The translations under genes were made by a program, and so were the position numbers. This document shows, one piece after another, positions 6,561 to 11,079 of a DNA stretch of 11,079 nucleotides; the first letter of the stretch is position 1; the number at the start of each line of letters is the position of its first letter. A model generated the notes under the pieces. The model ran no database searches and had not been told where the DNA came from. It saw nothing but the letters and a program-made list of their open reading frames with translations. Source of the stretch: an uncultured Clostridia bacterium (lineage in GTDB: Bacteria > Bacillota > Clostridia > Oscillospirales > Ruminococcaceae); assembly GCA_947624425.1 (NCBI GenBank), contig CANQKG010000032.1, positions 1 to 11,079 of the forward strand, given 5' to 3'.

Positions 6561-6697
6561 ATTATACCATGAACGCAGTGAATGGTATTTGCCATCCAAA
6601 GCCGGTTGCCGTGCAGCGCATAAAGCGCAAACGGCGAGGCGCTGGCAATCAAAAGTATCATATCCACTTTGTGGATATTATACCATGAACGCAGTGA
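6561..6697. repeat. Composite palindromic intergenic repeat with a 21-bp direct repeat
   Basis: This fills the middle of the gene-free stretch 6401-6862; no protein-coding gene is credible there. TTATACCATGAACGCAGTGA, preceded by one more A, occurs exactly at 6561-6581 and 6677-6697. The first copy with its flank forms ATACCAT...ATGGTAT arms. Between the copies lie a GC-rich palindrome (GCCG...GCGC-ATAAA-GCGC...CGGC, about 6608-6634) and a hairpin ATATCCAC-TTT-GTGGATAT (about 6660-6678). The layout resembles a multi-copy intergenic repeat family or small non-autonomous element; copy number cannot be seen here. Confidence 0.65.
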
Positions 6698-6775
6698 GTT
6701 GTCACGCTGTTTCATAAATCTGCTTGCCGGCATAAAAATATTCCGCTGTAACCGCGGCATAACCATGCTGAAATA

Positions 6776-6804
6776 TTGACTTATCACCGAAAGCGCGATA
6801 TGAT
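6776..6804 (+). promoter_or_regulatory. Promoter of the MFS transporter gene
   Basis: TTGACT (6776-6781), 17-base spacer, TATGAT (6799-6804). Both boxes are one base from consensus. The gene starts 58 bases further on. Confidence 0.8.
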
Positions 6805-6818
6805 GCTATAGTGATAAG
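6780..6818. promoter_or_regulatory. Inverted repeat around the MFS promoter (possible operator)
   Basis: CTTATCAC (6780-6787) and GTGATAAG (6811-6818) are exact 8-bp inverted arms, 31 bases apart start to start, about three helical turns. The left arm overlaps the last bases of the -35 box and the right arm lies at the expected transcription start. A repressor bound there could block the promoter. No regulator gene is in the window. Confidence 0.45.
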
Positions 6819-6862
6819 AAGAATCACTTCCAGTCTGTCAAAAACGCAGTCGAGGAGAGGCT

Positions 6863-8044
6863 ATGACCGGACAAAAAAATTACAAAAAAACGCTGCTGGC
6901 GTGCTATCTCGGGTTTGTCACCCAGGCGATCGCCGCGAACTTCACGCCGCTTTTATTTTTGACCTTCAAAACCACCTATGGGATCGGGCTGGAAACGATC
7001 GCGCTGATTCCGTTTGTGTTTTATTTCACACAACTGCTGGTTGATTTTGCCGCCGCCAAATTTGTCGACCGGATCGGATACCGCGTCTGCGTGGTATCCT
7101 CCCAGATTCTGTCCGCGGTGGGACTTGCGGGCATGGCGGTTTTGCCGGAGCTGCTGCCCACTCCGTTTTGGGGGATTTTGCTCTCGGTCGTCCTCTATGC
7201 GATAGGCAGCGGCCTCATTGAGGTGCTGGTCAGTCCCATTGTGGAAGCCTGCCCCTTCCCAAACAAAGCGGGCGTGATGAGCCTGCTCCATTCCTTTTAC
7301 TGTTGGGGTGCGGTCGGCGTGATTTTGGGCTCCACCCTCTTTTTCTCGGTATGCGGTATTGCAAACTGGAGGATCCTCACCCTGATCTGGGCAGTGGTGC
7401 CGCTCTATAACGCCTTCAACTTTCTCACCTGCCCGATTGAGCGGTTGGTGGAAGACGGCGAGAGTATGCGTCCGAGGCAGCTGCTTCGGCTGCCGCTGTT
7501 TTGGCTGCTGATCCTGCTGATGGTATGCGCCGGCGCGTCCGAGGTGTCGATGGCGCAATGGGCGTCGGCATTTACCGAGTCGGCGCTGGGCGTCTCCAAA
7601 ACCATCGGAGATCTGGCGGGTCCCTGCCTGTTTGCGGTGTTTATGGGATTATCCCGCGTTGTGTACGGCAAAATGAGCGAAAAGCTGGACTTGGTTCGGA
7701 CAATGACGGTCTGCGGAATGTTATGTGTGATCTGCTATCTGACGGCGGCGCTTTCGGCTTTGCCGATCTTGGGGCTTGCCGGCTGCGCCCTGTGCGGCGT
7801 TGCAGTCGGCATCATGTGGCCCGGCTCGATCAGCATTTCCTCCCGCATCTGCCCGAAAGGCGGCATGGCGATGTTCGCGTTTTTGGCGCTGGCGGGCGAT
7901 CTGGGCGCGACCGTAAGCCCGGCGCTCGTCGGCGGCGTCTCCGATCTGGCGGGCGGCAGCCTGAAAACCGGATTGCTTTCCGCCGCCGCGTTTCCGCTGA
8001 TCCTTGTTTTCGTGCTGCTCGTCCTGCGTCGGAAATACCGGTGA
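6863..8044 (+). CDS. Major facilitator superfamily transporter
   Basis: A secondary transporter of the cytoplasmic membrane, 393 residues, with about twelve hydrophobic helices in two halves joined by a polar loop near 191-207 (PIERLVEDGESMRPRQ). A motif-A-like loop (FVDRIGYR, 67-74) follows helix 2, and the matching loop SRVVYGKMSEKLD (264-276) lies in the second half. The stretch GASEVSMAQWASAF (224-237) recalls the sugar-transporting FucP-like branch, but the substrate cannot be named. The ATG at 6863 follows GAGGAGAGG (6852-6860), a very good ribosome site. The gene has its own promoter with a possible operator and no co-transcribed enzyme, so no pathway can be inferred. GC content is high, back to the level of the core genes. 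Confidence 0.9.
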   Translation: MTGQKNYKKTLLACYLGFVTQAIAANFTPLLFLTFKTTYGIGLETIALIPFVFYFTQLLVDFAAAKFVDRIGYRVCVVSSQILSAVGLAGMAVLPELLPTPFWGILLSVVLYAIGSGLIEVLVSPIVEACPFPNKAGVMSLLHSFYCWGAVGVILGSTLFFSVCGIANWRILTLIWAVVPLYNAFNFLTCPIERLVEDGESMRPRQLLRLPLFWLLILLMVCAGASEVSMAQWASAFTESALGVSKTIGDLAGPCLFAVFMGLSRVVYGKMSEKLDLVRTMTVCGMLCVICYLTAALSALPILGLAGCALCGVAVGIMWPGSISISSRICPKGGMAMFAFLALAGDLGATVSPALVGGVSDLAGGSLKTGLLSAAAFPLILVFVLLVLRRKYR

Positions 8045-8100
8045 CCTGCGGCGCGGGATACGGTTTTGCATATTTTTCACCTTTTGTTTACTTTTTGTTC

Positions 8101-8129
8101 TTGCGCCGAATGTCGGGTCATGTTACAAT
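8101..8129 (+). promoter_or_regulatory. Promoter of the PepSY-like gene
   Basis: TTGCGC (8101-8106), 17-base spacer, TACAAT (8124-8129) with an extended -10 TGT before it. It lies in the short gap after the MFS gene, in which I see no clear terminator. Confidence 0.65.
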
Positions 8130-8159
8130 AGTAGTATGGGAAGAAAAGGGGGTATCCTG

Positions 8160-8789
8160 ATGAAAAAGCTGTTTGACACGCCGCTCAAAGCGGTGATCTC
8201 CACGCTCTGCATCGTGGCGGTGCTGGCGGTGGCGGTGCTTGTCTATATAAGCCGCGGGCTGATCGGGCAGACGGCGGCGGAGAATGCCGCGCTGGCGGAC
8301 GCCGGAGTCAGCGTTTCGCAGGCGACCGCGCTGCATACCGGGCTGGATCACGAAAACGGCAAGCTTTGCTACGAGGTGGAGTTCTACAGCGGCGGTCAGG
8401 AATTTGAATACCGGATCGATGCGAAAAACGGCAGCGTTCTCAAACGGGAGATCAGCGGCAATCCCACTGCGCCCGGTTCTGCGGGTGCTTCTCAGTCCGC
8501 GTCTTCCGCGTCTGATGCGCCTGCCGCGTCTGATGCACCGGCAGCATCGGCGGCGGCGCCGGCCGAACGGGTGCTGGACGCCGACAGCGCGCTTGCTATC
8601 GTGCTGACGGACGCCGGGATGAACGAAGCGGATGTGACCGTCACCAAAAACAAGGCGGATTACGATGACGGCGTGCCGGTCTATGAGATCGAATTTCACA
8701 CGTCGGATACTGAGTACGAGTATGAGATCAGCGCGGCAGACGGCACCGTCCGCAGCAAGGAGGTTGAACCGTACCGCGCCGCCCGATAA
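8160..8789 (+). CDS. Membrane-anchored protein with two PepSY-like domains
   Basis: 209 residues. The start is ATG 8160 after AAGGGGGT (8146-8153); the frame is open further upstream, but that stretch covers the promoter. A basic N-terminus (MKKLFDTPLK) and one hydrophobic helix (about 11-30) anchor the protein, with the rest probably outside. Two similar domains follow: about 36-98 (ALADAGVSVSQ ... YEVEFYSGGQEFEYRIDAKNGSVLKRE) and about 138-202 (IVLTDAGMNEADV ... YEIEFHTSDTEYEYEISAADGTVRSKE). Each has the PepSY pattern of a helix, then YEVEF, YEY-I and DG-V. They are joined by a low-complexity Ala/Ser/Pro/Asp linker (about 101-136) with the unit SDAPAA repeated. PepSY domains often act in protease inhibition or cell-surface regulation; the exact role is unknown. 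Confidence 0.85.
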   Translation: MKKLFDTPLKAVISTLCIVAVLAVAVLVYISRGLIGQTAAENAALADAGVSVSQATALHTGLDHENGKLCYEVEFYSGGQEFEYRIDAKNGSVLKREISGNPTAPGSAGASQSASSASDAPAASDAPAASAAAPAERVLDADSALAIVLTDAGMNEADVTVTKNKADYDDGVPVYEIEFHTSDTEYEYEISAADGTVRSKEVEPYRAAR

Positions 8790-8817
8790 GAGCCGTAAGA
8801 GAAAAACTGCGCTTTTG

Positions 8818-8842
8818 AATCCCACCACCGCTTCGCAGTCCC
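8818..8842 (-). repeat. Truncated REP-like palindrome copy
   Basis: AATCCCACCACCGCTTCGC followed by AGTCCC matches the reverse complement of the repeat at 9033-9077 over its first 25 bases with one mismatch, then diverges. It appears to be a partial copy. Confidence 0.55.
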
Positions 8843-8880
8843 TTTCCTCTTGCGGTTCCCAATTTGCTCGGTGCGGTGTG

Positions 8881-8929
8881 AATCCCTCCACCGCGCAAAG
8901 CGCGGTCCCCCTCCCTTTGACAAGGGAGG
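8881..8929 (-). repeat. REP-like palindromic repeat, left copy
   Basis: Contains two hairpins: CCGCGC-AAA-GCGCGG and CCTCCCTT-TGAC-AAGGGAGG. It is a near-identical inverted copy of the element at 9033-9077. The gene-free stretch 8790-9132 holds only these repeats and a terminator. Confidence 0.8.
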
Positions 8930-8967
8930 TTTTGACAAAGACGGTAGTTTTGGGGTAGAAAGAGAAA

Positions 8968-8997
8968 AAAGGAAGGCTTTTTTCAGCCTTCCTTTCC
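8968..8997. terminator. Bidirectional terminator between the PepSY-like gene and fluC
   Basis: AAAGGAAGGCT (8968-8978) pairs exactly with AGCCTTCCTTT (8985-8995) across a 6-base loop. On the minus strand it ends in TTTTTT, a good terminator for fluC. On the plus strand TTTCC follows, weaker, for the gene ending at 8789. Confidence 0.82.
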
Positions 8998-9032
8998 TCA
9001 TATTTTCGGTAAAACTGATTTGATCGCCAGTG

Positions 9033-9077
9033 CCTCCCTTGTGAAAGGGAGGGGGACCGCGAAGCGGTGGTGGGATT
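9033..9077 (+). repeat. REP-like palindromic repeat, right copy
   Basis: CCTCCCTT-GTGA-AAGGGAGG followed by GGGACCGCGAAGCGGTGG and TGGGATT. It forms an inverted pair with 8881-8929, with the terminator between them. Such CCTCCCTT-type palindromes are, as I recall, abundant between genes in clostridial gut genomes. Confidence 0.8.
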
Positions 9078-9132
9078 TCAATCTCGCTCTGCCGAAAAAA
9101 GGCTGTCGGAATGGCGCCGCTTCATAGACGCC

Positions 9133-9498
9133 TTACATCATCCCGGCTAATTTTTTCCCGCAAAAGACGCCGGTCAGGCAGCCGGCAACGCTCAAAACGA
9201 TATAGACGACCCCCGACAGGTACGCCTGATCTTCCAGCAGCGTGAACGCCTCCAGTGAAAAGGCGGAAAAGGTGGTAAATCCGCCGCATACGCCGGTTTT
9301 CCAAAACAAAACCGCGTTCGGCGATACTTCCTCCCGACTGCCGATGACGCCCGCAATAAACCCGATCAAAACGGCGCCGATAATATTTGTCATCAGTGTT
9401 AAAATCGGAAAGCTTGTTTTAACCGGCAAAAGCCCGATGGCATATCTGCCCATTGCTCCGATCGCGCCGCCGAGTGCAACAAATAAAAATCCCATCAT
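9133..9498 (-). CDS. fluC: Fluoride channel FluC/CrcB
   Basis: A small membrane protein that exports fluoride; the family works as a dual-topology homodimer. The 121 residues form four helices (about 3-21, 31-53, 63-83, 95-117). Family marks present are GGAIGAMGRY with Arg18 (10-19), Asn38 in LMTNIIGA, and GVCGGFTTFSAFSLE (69-83) with the two Phe-box residues F74 and F77. Length is typical. Two adjacent ATG codons (9498 and 9495) follow AAGGAGAG; either may be used. The gene stands alone on the minus strand, whereas in many Firmicutes two copies lie side by side. I saw no fluoride-riboswitch consensus in its leader. It is divergent from guaB. Confidence 0.95.
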   Translation of the reverse strand: MMGFLFVALGGAIGAMGRYAIGLLPVKTSFPILTLMTNIIGAVLIGFIAGVIGSREEVSPNAVLFWKTGVCGGFTTFSAFSLEAFTLLEDQAYLSGVVYIVLSVAGCLTGVFCGKKLAGMM

Positions 9499-9514
9499 AC
9501 CCTCTCCTTTTTGT

Positions 9515-9619
9515 TCAGCCGAACACCTCTGCCGCCGCGATGACCTTGAGCAGGTGTAGTTCCACCTTGTCCCGTCCGTAAGCGTCCAAAAAGCGGCCGC
9601 AATACCGGTCGGTTCTCAG
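9515..9619 (-). pseudogene. Possible gene remnant or small open stretch in the fluC leader
   Basis: One minus-strand frame ending at a TGA (9515-9517) reads LRTDRYCGRFLDAYGRDKVE, then LHLLKVIAAAEVFG. This looks like the C-terminal end of a real protein: it has balanced composition and an amphipathic helical tail. It has no good start codon or ribosome site and closes upstream at a TGA inside a 22-bp tandem duplication. If one duplicate is removed the frame stays open further. I do not recognise a parent protein; it may be coincidence. Confidence 0.25.
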
Positions 9620-9641
9620 CGCAATACCGGTCGGTTCTCAG
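9598..9641. repeat. Perfect 22-bp tandem duplication
   Basis: The unit CGCAATACCGGTCGGTTCTC plus AG occurs twice head to tail (9598-9619, 9620-9641). Its core ACCGGTCGGT is nearly self-complementary. It sits at the start of the likely fluC transcript. Confidence 0.9.
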
Positions 9642-9650
9642 ATTATACCA
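9642..9650 (-). promoter_or_regulatory. Candidate extended -10 promoter of fluC
   Basis: On the minus strand TGGTATAAT gives a perfect -10 box with an extended TG. The -35 position (about 9665-9670) reads TGGATT, which is poor. The leader would be about 135 bases and would include the tandem duplication. Confidence 0.5.
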
Positions 9651-9711
9651 TAATAATATGGGAAAATCCACCGCAAATGCCGCATATGCAAAATACGGCG
9701 GTGCAAAAGCC

Positions 9712-9740
9712 TTGACACCTTTTCCGTTTCGTGGTACAAT
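9712..9740 (+). promoter_or_regulatory. Strong promoter of guaB
   Basis: Perfect TTGACA (9712-9717), 17-base spacer, TACAAT (9735-9740) with extended -10 TGG. The leader is only about 27 bases, so no riboswitch fits. A short inverted repeat ATATT-CGGAA-AATAT (9740-9754) overlies the transcription start. Confidence 0.88.
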
Positions 9741-9773
9741 ATTCGGAAAATATCGGGGAAAGGCGGCTGTTTT

Positions 9774-11079
9774 ATGCTGGAAACACAGTTTGAAAAGAAG
9801 TTTGTAAAAGAAGGCCTGACATTTGACGATGTGCTGCTGATACCGGCGAAATCGGATATCCTGCCCGCCGATGTGAATCTGCAAACGCGGCTGGCGCGGG
9901 ACATCACACTGAACATACCGCTGATGACTGCCGCCATGGACACCGTGACCGAATCCGGCATGGCGATCGCCATCGCCCGTGAGGGCGGGATCGGCGTCAT
10001 TCACAAAAATATGTCGATTGAGCGGCAAGCGGAGGAAGTGGACAAGGTAAAACGGTCGGAAAACGGCGTCATTGTCAACCCGTTCTCCCTTTCCCCCGAC
10101 CATACCGCCGCCGACGCCGACGCGCTGATGGGCAAATACAAAATTTCGGGCGTGCCGGTGATCGAAGGGGACAAGCTGGTGGGGATCATCACCAACCGTG
10201 ACCTGCGGTTCTTGACCGACTTCAATATCCCGATCCGCGACGTGATGACCTCGGAGGATCTGGTGACGGCGCCGGTCGGCACCACGCTGGCAGAGGCAAA
10301 GGACATCCTGATGACCCGCAAGATCGAAAAGCTCCCGCTGGTGGACGAGAACGGCGCTCTGAAAGGGCTTATCACCATCAAGGACATTGAAAAGGCGGTG
10401 CGGTACCCCCATTCCGCCCGCGACAAGGGCGGCCGCCTGCTTTGCGGCGCGGCAATCGGCGTGACCGGCGACGTGCTGGAGCGCGCCGCGGCTCTCATTC
10501 AGTCGGAGGTCGACGTCCTTTGTCTTGACTCTGCGCACGGCCACAGCAAAAATATCATCGAGTGCGTCAAAAAGGTCAAGGCGGCCTTCCCGCAGATCGC
10601 GCTGATCGCCGGAAACGTGGCGACCGCAGCAGCAGCCGAGGAACTCATTGAGGCGGGCGCGGACTGCATCAAGGTTGGGATCGGTCCCGGCTCGATCTGC
10701 ACCACCCGCGTGGTGGCGGGGATTGGCGTACCGCAGATCACGGCGGTCTATGACGTCGCCTGCGTCTGCGAGAAGCACGACATCCCCTGTATCGCCGATG
10801 GCGGCATCAAATATTCGGGTGACATTGTCAAGGCGATCGCGGCAGGCGCGTCGGTCGTGATGGTCGGCTCCCTCCTTGCGGGCTGTGACGAGGCGCCGGG
10901 CGAAAGCGAAATCTATCAGGGCAGGCGGTTCAAGGTCTACCGCGGCATGGGCAGCATCGCCGCCATGGGACAGGGCAGCAGCGACCGGTACTTCCAGCAG
11001 AACAACAAAAAGCTGGTCCCCGAAGGCGTGGAGGGCCGCGTCCCCTACAAAGGAAGCGTGGCGGACACGGTGTACCAGC
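9774..11079 (+). CDS. guaB: IMP dehydrogenase (3' end beyond window)
   Basis: Oxidises IMP to XMP with NAD, the committed step to GMP. The first 435 residues are present, of roughly 485-490 usual; the frame stays open to the window edge. It opens MLETQFEKKFVKEGLTFDDV. A CBS-domain pair fills about 95-210 (SGVPVIEGDKLVGIITNRDL; LPLVDENGALKGLITIKD). Catalytic parts: LDSAHGHS with Asp252, the loop GIGPGSICTT with nucleophile Cys309, ADGGIKYSGD (341-350), the RGMGS segment (390-394), and the flap dyad Arg405-Tyr406 in SSDRYF. The ATG at 9774 follows AAAGGCGG (9759-9766). With guaA on the same strand upstream, the window covers the whole IMP-to-GMP branch, but each gene has its own promoter. Confidence 0.97.
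   Translation, partial: MLETQFEKKFVKEGLTFDDVLLIPAKSDILPADVNLQTRLARDITLNIPLMTAAMDTVTESGMAIAIAREGGIGVIHKNMSIERQAEEVDKVKRSENGVIVNPFSLSPDHTAADADALMGKYKISGVPVIEGDKLVGIITNRDLRFLTDFNIPIRDVMTSEDLVTAPVGTTLAEAKDILMTRKIEKLPLVDENGALKGLITIKDIEKAVRYPHSARDKGGRLLCGAAIGVTGDVLERAAALIQSEVDVLCLDSAHGHSKNIIECVKKVKAAFPQIALIAGNVATAAAAEELIEAGADCIKVGIGPGSICTTRVVAGIGVPQITAVYDVACVCEKHDIPCIADGGIKYSGDIVKAIAAGASVVMVGSLLAGCDEAPGESEIYQGRRFKVYRGMGSIAAMGQGSSDRYFQQNNKKLVPEGVEGRVPYKGSVADTVYQ

Noticed and set aside
6527..6787. Possible minus-strand gene of 86 residues
   Set aside because: It lies within the composite repeat and overlaps the MFS promoter; no ribosome site was seen.
6401..6862. CRISPR array suggested by repeated short sequences
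   Set aside because: There are only two copies of the 21-bp repeat, with a 95-bp structured interval between them; no regular spacing and no cas genes.
8004..8159. N-terminal extension of the PepSY-like protein
   Set aside because: The extension covers the promoter at 8101-8129 and the end of the MFS gene; the ATG at 8160 has a good ribosome site.
9495..10778. Long minus-strand open frame antisense to guaB
   Set aside because: guaB is unmistakable on the plus strand with all catalytic motifs; the antisense translation is His/Arg/Asp-rich noise.

Overview
The window looks like chromosome from a GC-rich Gram-positive anaerobe of the Clostridia (an Oscillospiraceae/Ruminococcaceae-like gut Firmicute is my best guess). 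This rests on a T-box leader in front of alaS, strong AGGAGG-type ribosome sites, near-consensus sigma-A promoters, GTG starts, and short GC-rich palindromic intergenic repeats of a kind I recall from such genomes. The taxonomic call is inference.

Left part (1-4099), core genes. On the minus strand are the 5' end of alaS (alanyl-tRNA synthetase, cut by the window edge), its T-box leader, and a short class B penicillin-binding protein. The -35 box of the alaS promoter contains the stop codon of the PBP gene. Divergent to these on the plus strand is an intact guaA (GMP synthase).

Middle part (about 4142-6480), an AT-rich accessory island directly behind guaA. It holds an HNH endonuclease with five tandem C-terminal repeats of about 60 residues. 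That gene has its own strong promoter, paired 10-bp direct repeats around the promoter, hairpins, and a 12-bp inverted repeat at 4151-4162 / 5715-5726 that may mark the ends of a small mobile unit. A strong hairpin terminator separates it from a convergent, tryptophan-rich gene of unknown function. A composite intergenic repeat with an exact 21-bp direct repeat follows.

Right part (6776-11079), GC-rich again: an MFS transporter with an inverted repeat around its promoter, a membrane-anchored protein with two PepSY-like domains, an inverted pair of REP-like palindromes around a bidirectional terminator, a minus-strand fluoride channel (fluC/crcB), and guaB (IMP dehydrogenase), which runs off the right edge. 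guaB and guaA catalyse the two successive steps IMP to XMP to GMP and here lie on the same strand about 5.7 kb apart, with the accessory genes between them.

The most interesting items are the HNH protein with its modular repeat array and the sequence structure around it, the insertion point immediately 3' of guaA (a known integration hotspot in bacteria), and a 22-bp tandem duplication upstream of fluC that shifts the frame of a protein-like open stretch.
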